This document shows, piece by piece, positions 28,728 to 38,675 of a stretch of 64,000 bases of DNA. The notes under the pieces were generated by a model that worked only from the letters and a program-made list of their open reading frames with translations, made no database searches and had not been told where the DNA came from. The translations under genes and the position numbers were made by a program. This DNA is from Candidatus Choladousia intestinavium (GTDB lineage Bacteria; Bacillota; Clostridia; Lachnospirales; Lachnospiraceae). Position 1 is the first letter of the stretch, and every line of letters starts with the position of its first letter. Location: the NCBI GenBank assembly GCA_018712785.1, contig DVGK01000043.1, positions 1 through 64,000 on the forward strand, written 5' to 3'.

Positions 28728-28776
28728 AGATCAATCCCCTTCACAATTTAGAAAATCCCGCCTCTCTGTTCTCAAA

Positions 28777-28884
28777 TCAGTAGAGAGCCGGGAGCAGCAT
28801 GCCAAGTACCATGGCCACAACAATCAAAATCACGATCACTGCCGCGATCCTCTGTTTCGTCTTTGAATCATGAAAATTCATCAT
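28777..28884 (-). CDS. Small single-TM protein (35 aa), absent from the supplied ORF track
   Basis: MMNFHDSKTKQRIAAVIVILIVVAMVLGMLLPALY*; purine-rich AAAAGGTAAAGG upstream; fills the gap between exonuclease and vanW genes. Confidence 0.6.
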   Translation of the reverse strand: MMNFHDSKTKQRIAAVIVILIVVAMVLGMLLPALY

Positions 28885-28889
28885 AGCCT

Positions 28890-29603
28890 TTACCTTTTCA
28901 TCCTTCCATATTTTAATATAATTCCGTCAATCATCCGGGAAGCTTCGCTTTTCGTGAGCTCCTCAATTTTGACGTTATCATTTATTCTATGATATTTTAG
29001 TAAATCCCGCAAGTAGACTTTTTGTGAATTCGTAATGGGACTGGCCTTTTTCACTTTAAAGTTCAAGGCAGACGGCTCAAAAAGCTCCGGATATACTTCC
29101 GAATATTCCTCTTTCAGCCTCTCATAAATCCTGGCTGCCGTCAGTGCATCGTCCAGAGCTCTGTGGTGATGCTCCTGAGGAATTCCATAATAGGCAGATA
29201 CCTGGTCCAGAGATTTCTTTGGAAGCCCCGGAAGACAGCATCTGGAAATCCTCAAAGTATCCAGTCCCTTTCTCTCATAAGAAAATCCCAGAGATACAGC
29301 GTTCTGTTTCATAAAACCATAATCGAAAGAGAGATTGTGGCCCAGAAGCACCTCTTCCCCCGAAAAGTCCAGAAACGCTGTCAGCCCTTCCTTCAGGGAA
29401 GGACTTCCCAGAACCATTTCCCGGGTAATTCCCGTAAGCTCAGAGATAAACGGCGGAATCGGAATGCCGCAGTCAATGAAAGTGGAAAAGGTTCCCGTCA
29501 CTTCCCCTTCCTCCACTTTTACCGCGCCGATCTCCAGAATCCGGTCTGTATCGGGCCTTAGACCTGTGGTTTCCAAATCCAGAGCAATATAGCTGTTTCT
29601 CAT
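28890..29603 (-). CDS. 3'-5' exonuclease (DnaQ/PolC exonuclease-like)
   Basis: ALDLETTGLRPDTDRILEIGAVKV, LLGHNLSFDYGFM, HHRALDDALTAARIY (DEDDh motifs). Confidence 0.9.
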   Translation of the reverse strand: MRNSYIALDLETTGLRPDTDRILEIGAVKVEEGEVTGTFSTFIDCGIPIPPFISELTGITREMVLGSPSLKEGLTAFLDFSGEEVLLGHNLSFDYGFMKQNAVSLGFSYERKGLDTLRISRCCLPGLPKKSLDQVSAYYGIPQEHHHRALDDALTAARIYERLKEEYSEVYPELFEPSALNFKVKKASPITNSQKVYLRDLLKYHRINDNVKIEELTKSEASRMIDGIILKYGRMKR

Positions 29604-29694
29604 TGTCTTTTGTCTCCTTCGTTCCGTTCTGTTTCATGTCCATGTCCGGCTCCCGGCGCTGTCTCTGAATCGCCGCCTGTCACAGCAGGGAAAT

Positions 29695-31449
29695 CTATTC
29701 TCCGACTTCATAGATTTTGGCGTCATAGGTAAGAGGATTTCTCCTGCCATAGTCAAACAAAATCCAACTATCCTTTCTCTCTCCCTTTCCCAGGACATCA
29801 AAATGAAAATGCTCCAGATGAGTCATATGCATAAGCTGCTTCCAGCTTCTTTCCCTGTATTCCGGAAGATATTTTCTTTCCTCCGCTTCTTTTTTATAAA
29901 ACTCAGCTGCTTTCTCTCTTTCATCCGCATCGGTCTCTTTCCAGAAAGGTCTGGATTTTGCTTTTTCTCTGAGATACAGGTCGAAGACCAGAAGCTCTTC
30001 ATACAGCTGTCCTTGCTCCCGTCCCTTCAAAAGAGCGAAGCCTCGCAAAAGCTCCATTCTCTGAAGTCTGGAGTATTTTCTCCCCGGCTCTGTATGTCTC
30101 TTCCTGTACGCAGCCAGATTTTCATACATGGAAAAGGGGGAAGGAAAGCTTTTTTCCAGAGCCCTCATTGTAAAACGGTACTGACCGCTGTTGTAGTAAA
30201 TTTCCAGAACCTCCTCGATCTCTTTTAATTTCAGCAGTTCCTCACAGGTCATCCACTTCGTCTGAAGCACCTCATAGGGCGGACGGCTCCTATAGATGAT
30301 TCCGTATTTTTCCGTCTCCCGGTACAGAGGCGAGCCCTTCAGCACCTTTAAAAATCCCAGTTGAAGTTCCTGGGGGTGCAGGCCGTATACCTGGTTAAAG
30401 GAATCGGCAAAGCTTTCCATATCCTCCCAGGGCAGCCCGGCGATCAGATCCAGGTGCTGATGAACCCTTCCAGTCTTCGCGATCCTCCTGACCGGCTCCT
30501 GGATTTTGTCAAAAAATGCCTGCCGTCCGATAGCCTCCAGGGTCTTCTCATTTACAGACTGGACGCCGATCTCCAGCTGCACAAGCCCCGGACGCATTGC
30601 GGAAAGAACCGTGATCTCATCCTCTGTCAGCAGGTCGCCGGAGATTTCAAAATGAAAATTCGTAATTCCGTTGTCATGCTTCTGAAGATATTTCCAAATC
30701 CGGACTGTTCTGGAGGGACTGCAGTTAAAGGTTCTGTCTACAAATTTTACCTGTTTCACTTTTTTCTCCAGGAAAAAGGATAATTCCTCTTCCACCAGCT
30801 CTATGCGGCGGAACCGCACGCCTTTTTCAACCGAGGAGAGGCAATAGCTGCAGCCAAAGGGGCATCCCCGGCTGCTTTCATAATAGAGGATTCGGTTCTC
30901 AAAGGGAGCTTCCTCTCCCATAAGTCCCCGGTATACAAAGGGAAGCTCATCCAGGTCAGGAAGAAGGGCCGGTCCTGTCTCTGAAATCATCCTCGTCTCT
31001 TCCTGTCCTCCGGCATCCCGCCGGAACGCCAGCCCGGGAATGTCCTCTAATCTCCCGCTCCCTGTCTCATAGTACTGAAGAAGCTTTGCAAAGGTTTTCT
31101 CTCCCTCTCCTCTCATCAGGCCGTCAAATTGGGGATTTTCCTTTAAAAATCCGGCGGGTTCCCAGGACACCTCCGGTCCCCCTGCCCAGATTTTGGTTTC
31201 AGGAAGCACTTTTTTCACATTTTCAGCCGTTTCCAGTACCAGCTCCCGATTCCAGATGTAGCAGGAAAAAAACAGAAGCTTTGGCTGTTCCCTGAAAATC
31301 ATGGAGAAAATCTCCTCCGGCTGCTGGTTGACCGTACACTCGATCAGAGTAATTTTATCCTCATATTCCGGAACACTGGCCTTCAGACTGTATACCGCCA
31401 GATTAGAATGAATATATTTCGCGTTTATGGCCACAAGAACAATCTTCAT
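29695..31449 (-). CDS. B12-binding-domain radical SAM protein (DUF4080 type)
   Basis: MKIVLVAINAKYIHSNLAVYSLKAS...; radical SAM motif SSRGCPFGCSYCLSS. Confidence 0.88.
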   Translation of the reverse strand: MKIVLVAINAKYIHSNLAVYSLKASVPEYEDKITLIECTVNQQPEEIFSMIFREQPKLLFFSCYIWNRELVLETAENVKKVLPETKIWAGGPEVSWEPAGFLKENPQFDGLMRGEGEKTFAKLLQYYETGSGRLEDIPGLAFRRDAGGQEETRMISETGPALLPDLDELPFVYRGLMGEEAPFENRILYYESSRGCPFGCSYCLSSVEKGVRFRRIELVEEELSFFLEKKVKQVKFVDRTFNCSPSRTVRIWKYLQKHDNGITNFHFEISGDLLTEDEITVLSAMRPGLVQLEIGVQSVNEKTLEAIGRQAFFDKIQEPVRRIAKTGRVHQHLDLIAGLPWEDMESFADSFNQVYGLHPQELQLGFLKVLKGSPLYRETEKYGIIYRSRPPYEVLQTKWMTCEELLKLKEIEEVLEIYYNSGQYRFTMRALEKSFPSPFSMYENLAAYRKRHTEPGRKYSRLQRMELLRGFALLKGREQGQLYEELLVFDLYLREKAKSRPFWKETDADEREKAAEFYKKEAEERKYLPEYRERSWKQLMHMTHLEHFHFDVLGKGERKDSWILFDYGRRNPLTYDAKIYEVGE

Positions 31450-31477
31450 ATTTCCTCCTTACGCATCTGCCGCACCG

Positions 31478-33097
31478 TCAGGGCCGATTTGCAAGTTTAG
31501 GCACAGCGCCTTCTTCCGCCGGTTTTCCCCGCCGCCTGCCGTTCAGTTTTTCTTTTACAGAAGGGTACTGATTCAGATCTGTGTAAGGCAGAAACTGCGC
31601 TTTATGCATCTTTTCCAAAAAATCGCCGGCATTTCCAAATTGAAGGTACGTAATGTTCTCCATAATTTTTTCTATATCCTTCAGCATCTCCCGATTCAGC
31701 AAAAGCTCTGCCGCCCCTTTCAGAGAGGCGTTTCCCAGAACGCAGAATTTCTCTCTGGGGAGATCCGGATAAATGCCTATGGTAACGGCAGCTTCCAGCT
31801 CAAGATGTGTCCCGAAGCCCCCTGCCAGATAGAAGCGGCCAATCTGTCCAGCCTCCAGTCCGAATTCTTCCAGCAGATATTCTACCATGGTATGGGCAGC
31901 GGCCTTTGTCCGGATAAACTCCTGCACATCTGTCTGGGTAAAAACAAGGTCTTCTCCCTGATCGGACTCATCTGCCCAGGCGTAGCATACTGCCGGCTCT
32001 TCCTTTTCAGGAGCCAGGTGGTTGGGTACTTTTATAATCCTGTCAAATTTATCTATATTAAAATTCCCCGCCGAATCCACCCAGCCCTCCAGGAACATTT
32101 CCGCAAGAAGCTCTACAATTCCGGACCCGCAGATTCCCCTTGGCTTTCCTCCGCCTATAGTGTGAATTTTAAGTGTCCCCCGCGAGATGGAAACACAGTC
32201 CACCGCCCCTTTCTCGGCCCTCATGCCATATCGGCTGATGCCTCCCTCCAGAGCAGGGCCGGCTGCTCCTGCTCCTGCCAGGAGAAATTCCGCGTTCCCC
32301 GCCACCAGCTCTCCGTTGGTTCCTATGTCGATAAAGACGGAAAGCTCTTCTCCTTTATAAAAACCGGCTTCCAGAAGACCGCTGATAATATCCCCGCCCA
32401 GATAATTGGCTGCTGAAGGGAAAATATATACGTAGCCGGGCATCTCAATCCCCAGCTCTTTTCCCCTGATAAATCCGCCCTCTTTTGCTGCCGGCGCGAA
32501 GGGCGTCTCAAAGACAGGCCAGGGAAATAATCCCAGAAGCAGATGAATCATGGTAGTGTTTCCCGCCACAGTCATACACAGATATTCGTCTCTTGGCACC
32601 CCGCACTCCTCTTCGCAGAGCTCCAGCAGCCGATTCAGGCCGTCGGCTGTCAGTTCCTGCAGCTCCCGTAGGTGTTCCGGCTGATCTTTTGTATAAAAAA
32701 TACGGCTTAAAATTTCTTCGCCATAGGGAATCTGGGGATTAAAGATGCTTTGGGACGCCGCCTCTTTGCCTGTATCCAGATCTATGACCTTCATCATAAT
32801 GGTGGTGCTTCCCAAATCCACTGCTGCCCCATACTGACACTGCGAGGTGTCGCCCTTTTCCAGCCGCAGAACCTCCCATTTTTCTCCCTGCCATCCCAGA
32901 ACAGCCGTAAATTTCCATTCTGCTTCCCGGCAGAAGGGATAGAGGGTTCTGAGCGTTTTTAAGGGGACAACCGCCTCATACCCCTGTTCCCTCAGACCGT
33001 CCAGCAGCCGCTCCCGGTCGCCTCTGGCGTCCTCTTCTGTGGGAGGTGAAAGTTCCAGATATATTTTTCTGCCTAATCCATCATGCTTTTTTTCCAT
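31478..33097 (-). CDS. ASKHA-domain protein (DUF4445/RACo-like corrinoid-activator family) without N-terminal ferredoxin
   Basis: GRKIYLELSPPTEEDARGDRERLLDGL linker; YGAAVDLGSTTIMMKVIDLDTGKE; SVFIDIGTNGELVAGN. Confidence 0.8.
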   Translation of the reverse strand: MEKKHDGLGRKIYLELSPPTEEDARGDRERLLDGLREQGYEAVVPLKTLRTLYPFCREAEWKFTAVLGWQGEKWEVLRLEKGDTSQCQYGAAVDLGSTTIMMKVIDLDTGKEAASQSIFNPQIPYGEEILSRIFYTKDQPEHLRELQELTADGLNRLLELCEEECGVPRDEYLCMTVAGNTTMIHLLLGLFPWPVFETPFAPAAKEGGFIRGKELGIEMPGYVYIFPSAANYLGGDIISGLLEAGFYKGEELSVFIDIGTNGELVAGNAEFLLAGAGAAGPALEGGISRYGMRAEKGAVDCVSISRGTLKIHTIGGGKPRGICGSGIVELLAEMFLEGWVDSAGNFNIDKFDRIIKVPNHLAPEKEEPAVCYAWADESDQGEDLVFTQTDVQEFIRTKAAAHTMVEYLLEEFGLEAGQIGRFYLAGGFGTHLELEAAVTIGIYPDLPREKFCVLGNASLKGAAELLLNREMLKDIEKIMENITYLQFGNAGDFLEKMHKAQFLPYTDLNQYPSVKEKLNGRRRGKPAEEGAVPKLANRP

Positions 33098-33223
33098 CTT
33101 TCTCCTTTTCTGAATCAATCTGAATGATATGCGAAATGCCGCACAGGCAAACTTCAGGGACAAAACGCATTCTTCTTTTTATCCCTGTGTCTGTACGGCA
33201 CCTTTCCATGCATACCGCAGTCA

Positions 33224-34156
33224 TTACAGCACCAGCTTGGCCGCTCCGTAAATCCCGGCGTCATTTCCCAGCTCTGCCAGGACGAATTCTGTCTCCTTGC
33301 AGGATGAGAACGCATACTTTTTAAAGTTTTTCACAATAAAATCCAGCAGAATCGGCCCGGCCTTTGACACGCCGCCCCCGATTACAATCACCTGTGGATC
33401 CGCCACTGACGCAAAGATGGACAATGCCTTTCCCAGGTACAGTCCAAACCGTTCCGCCACCCGGACGGCCAGAGCGTCTCCTTCTTTTACAGCGTCGAAT
33501 ACCGCCTTGGCGGATATATGTCGTCCCCGTAAGAGAGATGGCTCCTGGCTCTTCTCCAGCTCCTCCCTGGCGAGACGGGCAATTCCTGTTGCCGATGCCA
33601 CTTGCTCCAGGCATCCGCAGTTGCCGCAGTTGCAGGGATCCGTAATCGAGTCCTCCACATGTACGTGTCCAATCTCCCCTCCGGCCCCGTGGGCTCCGGC
33701 AATCACCTTTTCATTTACGATAATTCCTCCTCCCACACCGGTTCCGAGAGTCACCATGATCAGACTGCGTCTGCCTGAGGCGCCGCCCTTCCAAAGCTCA
33801 CCCAGGGCTGCTACGTTTGCGTCATTCCCTGCCTTTACCTTCAGTCCGGTCAGCTCTTCCAGATCCTTTTCAATACATACATGCCCCCAGTGCAGATTCA
33901 CAGCCACCGGCACCTCTCCATTGTCGTTCACCGGTCCCGGAACACCGATTCCTACTCCAGCCACCTCTTCCCGCTGAATTTTCTTTTCTTCCATTTTCTT
34001 CAAAATAGCAGAAGCAACATCCGGAAGAATATACTTTCCGTTCTCCTGAATCCTGGTAGGAATCTCCCATTTATCCAGGAGCTGGCCTTCCGTTGTAAAA
34101 AACCCGCATTTTACAGTGGTACCTCCCACATCTATCCCAAAACAATACCTTTTCAT
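33224..34156 (-). CDS. glk: ROK family glucokinase
   Basis: CFGIDVGGTTVKCGFF; LGTGVGGGIIVN; ROK zinc motif CNCGNCGCLEQVASATG. Confidence 0.93.
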   Translation of the reverse strand: MKRYCFGIDVGGTTVKCGFFTTEGQLLDKWEIPTRIQENGKYILPDVASAILKKMEEKKIQREEVAGVGIGVPGPVNDNGEVPVAVNLHWGHVCIEKDLEELTGLKVKAGNDANVAALGELWKGGASGRRSLIMVTLGTGVGGGIIVNEKVIAGAHGAGGEIGHVHVEDSITDPCNCGNCGCLEQVASATGIARLAREELEKSQEPSLLRGRHISAKAVFDAVKEGDALAVRVAERFGLYLGKALSIFASVADPQVIVIGGGVSKAGPILLDFIVKNFKKYAFSSCKETEFVLAELGNDAGIYGAAKLVL

Positions 34157-34171
34157 CTGTTTTACCTCCGG

Positions 34172-35110
34172 TCAATTTTCATCTTTGTTCTTCATCAGGC
34201 TGTTCTGTACCCGATTGTACAGCTCCTGAGCCGCATTGTATCCCATCTTTTTCTGCCGGTGATTCGCGGCGGCTGATTCCACGATCACGGCCAGGTTCCG
34301 CCCGGGACGGATGGGAAGGGACTGGCAGACAACTTTATTTCCTAAGAACTCCGTATACTGCTCTTCCAGTCCGAGACGGTCGTACTCCTTCTCCCGGTCC
34401 CACTCCTCAAGCTTGATCACCAGATCAATGGACTGGGTATTTTTTACACTTGCTACACCGAAGAGGGTCTTCACATCAATGATTCCAATTCCTCTCAACT
34501 CAATGAAATGGCGGGTAATATCCGGAGCGGTTCCGATCAGTGTTTCATCGCTTACCTTCCGTATCTCCACTACGTCATCTGTTACCAGACGGTGTCCCCG
34601 CTTAATCAGCTCCAGGGCCGCCTCGCTTTTTCCGATTCCGCTTTCGCCCATAATCATGACGCCTTCTCCATATACATCCACCAGCACGCCGTGAATAGAA
34701 ATACAGGGGGCCAATTCCACATTCAGCCATCGGATCACTTCCGCCATAAAGGACGAGGTGGTTGTCTTCGTAGTAAAAATCGGCACCTCATACTTCTCCG
34801 CCAGCCGCAGCATGTCCTCATCCGGCTCTGTCATGGTAGTATAAATCACGCACGGAACATGGTAAGACAAAAACTTTTCATACACGGGGATCTTCTTCTC
34901 TCTGGGAAGATGCTCCAGATACGTATATTCCACGTACCCGATAATCTGCACTCTCTGAGAATAAAAATGATCAAAATAACCTGTAAGCTGGAGCGCCGGC
35001 CGGTTGATCTCCGAAGTAACGATCTTCTTCCCTGTCATATCAATATTGGGAAGTACATTGGTCAGGTTCATTTTATCCGCCAGCTTCTCAATTGAAACAC
35101 TGCTTGCCAT
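34172..35110 (-). CDS. hprK: HPr kinase/phosphorylase
   Basis: Walker A GESGIGKSEAALELIKRGHRLVTDDVVEI; IELRGIGIIDVKTLFG. Confidence 0.96.
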   Translation of the reverse strand: MASSVSIEKLADKMNLTNVLPNIDMTGKKIVTSEINRPALQLTGYFDHFYSQRVQIIGYVEYTYLEHLPREKKIPVYEKFLSYHVPCVIYTTMTEPDEDMLRLAEKYEVPIFTTKTTTSSFMAEVIRWLNVELAPCISIHGVLVDVYGEGVMIMGESGIGKSEAALELIKRGHRLVTDDVVEIRKVSDETLIGTAPDITRHFIELRGIGIIDVKTLFGVASVKNTQSIDLVIKLEEWDREKEYDRLGLEEQYTEFLGNKVVCQSLPIRPGRNLAVIVESAAANHRQKKMGYNAAQELYNRVQNSLMKNKDEN

Positions 35111-35235
35111 TTCTGCTAACCTCCATCTCTGCTTTTCCTGTGGGCTGTATCTGCACGTTCCCCACAGCCGTTTTCTTAATTATTATAAAGAATGAAACGG
35201 AATTTGTCCACCACATCAGAGGTTTTCCCCGGGGT

Positions 35236-37116
35236 TCAGTCTTCCCCGGAAGTTCTTTTCTGGTGGAAAAACTCATAAACCTGCCGGGCGCTGGGGGCGT
35301 TCATAGAGGGAACCGCCGCCAGCTCCTCCTCCGTGGCGTCCCGGATTGCTTCCAAAGATTTAAACGCCCGCATCAGCGCTTTTCTCCTGGAAGGACCAAT
35401 CCCCGGAATATCGTCCAGGATGGAATGAATCTGCTGTTTTCCCCGAAGACTCTTGTGATACTCAATGGCGAACCGGTGAGCCTCATCCTGGATCCTGGTA
35501 ATCAGCTTGAAGCCCTCTGAATGGGTATCGATTTCCAACTCCCTGTTTTCATAATAGAGCCCTCTGGTTCTGTGATAATCATCCTTCACCATTCCGCAGA
35601 CAGGAATGGACAGCCCCAGATTTTCCAGTACCTTCAGAGCAATATTTACCTGTCCTCTGCCACCGTCCATAAGAATCAGATCCGGAAAACGGCTGAAGCT
35701 GGCCAGTTCTCCCGAGGCCTTTTTCTGCTCCATCTCTTCCCGCTCCTTCAGCCCGTGGGAGAATCTTCTTGTAAGCACCTCTTCCATACTGGCATAATCG
35801 TCCGGTCCCTGTACCGTGCGGATCTTGAATTTTCTGTAATCGCTTCGCTTCGGCTTTCCCTTTTCGTAGACCACCATAGATCCTACAGACTCAAAACCGT
35901 TGGTGTTGGAAATATCATAGGCCTCCATCCGCATGGCATTCTCAATTCCCAGAAGCTTTTCGATCTCATGGACGGCTCCTATGGTCCGCCCTTCCTCTCT
36001 CTTGATTCTCTCCCGGTCCTGGTGCAGGACGATGGCCGCGTTCTCCGCCGCCAGCTCCACCAGCTTTTCCTTTGTCCCCTTTTTCGGTACCCTGAGATAA
36101 ACTCTCTGCCCCCGTTTTTCACTGAGCCAGGACTCTACAATCTGGTGATCCTCAATTTCCGTCTCCAGCATCAGCTCCTTGGGCACAAAGGGAGTTCCCG
36201 CGTAAAACTGCTTGATAAAGCTGTTGAGAATCGCTGCCTTCGTATCCTGCGGCGCTACCCGCAGGTAAAAATGATCCCTTCCGATCATCTTTCCCCCGCG
36301 TATGAAGAATACCTGAACCACAGCGTCGCCTCCGTCTGCCGCCAGCGCCAGCACATCCTTATCCTCTCCGTCTCCCTGAGTAATTTTCTGCCTCTGGGCT
36401 ACCTGACGCACACTGTTCAGCAATTCCCGGTATTCTATGGCCTTCTCAAAATCCATTTCCTCTGCCGCCTGGTTCATCTGTTTTTCCAGAAGATTCAGCA
36501 CCGGGCTGTAATTTCCTCCGAGAAATTCCAGAGCCTGGTTTACGTATCCCCGGTACGTCTCCTGATCGATAGTTCCCTGACAGGGCCCCTTGCACTGGCC
36601 GATGTGATAATACAGGCAGGGACGCTCCTTGCCGATATCCCGGGGCAGACTTCTGCTGCAGCTTCTTAAGTGATACAGCTTCTGAATCAGGTCAATGGTG
36701 TCTTTTACAGCTCCCGCGCTGGTAAAGGGGCCAAAATACCTGGACTTGTCTTTTTTCATGGTTCTGGAAAAAAGCACCCTGGGAAACTCTTCTCCCAGCG
36801 TCACCTTGATAAAGGGATAGCTTTTGTCATCCTTCAGCATGGTATTATATTTGGGCCGGTGTTCTTTAATCAGATTGCATTCCAGTACCAGGGCTTCCAG
36901 CTCCGAGTCTGTCACAATGTACTCAAATCTCCGGATCCGCTCCACCATCTGTTCGATCTTTACGCTTTTATTCCGGCTGCTCTGAAAATACTGCCTGACC
37001 CGGTTTTTCAGGCTGATCGCCTTTCCCACATAGATGATTTCATCCCTCTCATCATGCATAATGTAAACACCGGGACGGCCTGGCAGTTTTTTCAGTTCTT
37101 CTTCTATATCAAACAT
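35236..37116 (-). CDS. uvrC: Excinuclease ABC subunit C
   Basis: N-terminal GIY-YIG ([34 protein letters not shown]), UvrB-binding motif, C-terminal (HhH)2. Confidence 0.97.
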   Translation of the reverse strand: MFDIEEELKKLPGRPGVYIMHDERDEIIYVGKAISLKNRVRQYFQSSRNKSVKIEQMVERIRRFEYIVTDSELEALVLECNLIKEHRPKYNTMLKDDKSYPFIKVTLGEEFPRVLFSRTMKKDKSRYFGPFTSAGAVKDTIDLIQKLYHLRSCSRSLPRDIGKERPCLYYHIGQCKGPCQGTIDQETYRGYVNQALEFLGGNYSPVLNLLEKQMNQAAEEMDFEKAIEYRELLNSVRQVAQRQKITQGDGEDKDVLALAADGGDAVVQVFFIRGGKMIGRDHFYLRVAPQDTKAAILNSFIKQFYAGTPFVPKELMLETEIEDHQIVESWLSEKRGQRVYLRVPKKGTKEKLVELAAENAAIVLHQDRERIKREEGRTIGAVHEIEKLLGIENAMRMEAYDISNTNGFESVGSMVVYEKGKPKRSDYRKFKIRTVQGPDDYASMEEVLTRRFSHGLKEREEMEQKKASGELASFSRFPDLILMDGGRGQVNIALKVLENLGLSIPVCGMVKDDYHRTRGLYYENRELEIDTHSEGFKLITRIQDEAHRFAIEYHKSLRGKQQIHSILDDIPGIGPSRRKALMRAFKSLEAIRDATEEELAAVPSMNAPSARQVYEFFHQKRTSGED

Positions 37117-37392
37117 CTGCTTCCTCCCAAGCCATGGTTGCTTTTCAATTGTTTTAAGTTTCCTTTAGATTTCTTTCAGCTTTTAATCACCCTTTAGACA
37201 CATTTCTCCAATATACTCATTTTCATCGAAAGACAAGAAGTCATTCCCGTACACGGCGCGTCTGTATGGGGGACGGCTTCGCCAAACAACAATCTTAACC
37301 TTTGGTTAAGTTTACATACATTTTCTCTTCTTTCAGGGTTCGCTGCAGGTACCTTCAGGGCCGCAGCAGCCCTTTGTTTTCGCTGTTTGCTT

Positions 37393-37911
37393 TTAAAAGC
37401 TTCTGATTTTATCTTCCGCCTCGCTTCTTGTTTTCTCTATCCTGCGTATCTGAATGTAATAACCGTACGTGTCGTTTACTTTTATGTAGACTCTGTCTCC
37501 CGCCTTATGGCCCAGAATCGCTTTGCCAAGAGGAGACTCAATGCTGATGAGTCCGTGTACAGAATCTCCTCTTACCGTTGTGACCAGACGGTAAACTTCT
37601 GTTTCATCATCCTCTTCAAAATAGATTTCCACGGTATTGTTAATGCCCACTTCATCTTCGCCGGAATCGTCATGAATCACTCTGGCGGTCTTCACCATCC
37701 GCTCCAGATACCGGATTCTGCTTTCGTTGCGGTTTTTATCCTTCTTTGCCGCATGGTATTCAAAGTTCTCGCTGAGATCTCCGTGCGCCCTGGCCTCTTT
37801 TACTGCCTCAATGGCCTCCTTGCGGACCACCAGCTTCCGATATTCGATCTCCTCTTCCATTTTTTTAATATCCTGTTCTGTAAGCTGATCATACATAGGC
37901 TTTTCCTCCAA
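37393..37911 (-). CDS. greA: GreA/GreB family transcription elongation factor
   Basis: EARAHGDLSENFEYHAAKKDKNRNESRIRYLERM; C-terminal SPLGKAILGHKAGDRV. Confidence 0.92.
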   Translation of the reverse strand: MEEKPMYDQLTEQDIKKMEEEIEYRKLVVRKEAIEAVKEARAHGDLSENFEYHAAKKDKNRNESRIRYLERMVKTARVIHDDSGEDEVGINNTVEIYFEEDDETEVYRLVTTVRGDSVHGLISIESPLGKAILGHKAGDRVYIKVNDTYGYYIQIRRIEKTRSEAEDKIRSF

Positions 37912-38611
37912 AATACAGATCTTTTACTGCCGCAAACAGCTCCCGCTCGTTTTTCACCTGCAGATCCGGCATAAAACCGCTCTCAGGGAGCTTATGTCCC
38001 CGGCGGTTCAGCCACAGGGACTTCCATCCTGCCCTTTTGGCTCCGGTCACATCATTCGCGTAAGAATCGCCGGCGAACCATATTTCCTCCGGCTGCAGCC
38101 CCAGACGTTTTTCTATGATTCTGAAAATTTCCGGCTCCGGCTTAGCCGCCCCCAGATCTCCGGATACAAAGACCCGCTCTCTGGGAATCCATTTTAAAAG
38201 ACCCAGCCTTTCTACTTTCCCCCACTGGTGGGCGGAAGCGCCGTTTGTAATGACCCCCGCCGGTATCCGCCTTTCCGTACAGAAATCCAGGATTTCTTTT
38301 ATGGTTTCCGGCAGAAAGATATGATTCAGATTTTCTTTATAATAATCTTCAAATTTCAGCGCCTCATCCTGGGAAATAAAAATCCCGAAATCTTCAAATG
38401 CCTTCTGAGTCCGGTAGATACGCATGGCGTCCATCGTAATTTCCCCTGACTGGGACAATTCAAAAACTTCGTCGCTGTGTCTGCGGCTGGCCACAAACAG
38501 TCGCTCGGCCAGTCCGTCGTAAGCGTCGCCGTACATCTGGCCGCAGGCCTTTCTGAAGGGCTGCGTCTGATCATAAAGCGTATCATCCACATCAAATAAG
38601 ATTGCTTTCAT
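37889..38611 (-). CDS. HAD superfamily hydrolase
   Basis: MKAILFDVDDTLYDQ; GVITNGAS; FAGDSYANDVTGAKRAGW. Confidence 0.92.
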   Translation of the reverse strand: MKAILFDVDDTLYDQTQPFRKACGQMYGDAYDGLAERLFVASRRHSDEVFELSQSGEITMDAMRIYRTQKAFEDFGIFISQDEALKFEDYYKENLNHIFLPETIKEILDFCTERRIPAGVITNGASAHQWGKVERLGLLKWIPRERVFVSGDLGAAKPEPEIFRIIEKRLGLQPEEIWFAGDSYANDVTGAKRAGWKSLWLNRRGHKLPESGFMPDLQVKNERELFAAVKDLYFGGKAYV

Positions 38612-38675
38612 CCTGTGTATCTCACCTTTCCTTTCTGCCAACCCCTGCTGAACCGCTGTGTTCCTTACTCTTCTG

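Noticed and set aside
35521-36669. 382-aa plus-strand ORF opposite uvrC
   Set aside because: Antisense shadow; uvrC is unambiguous.
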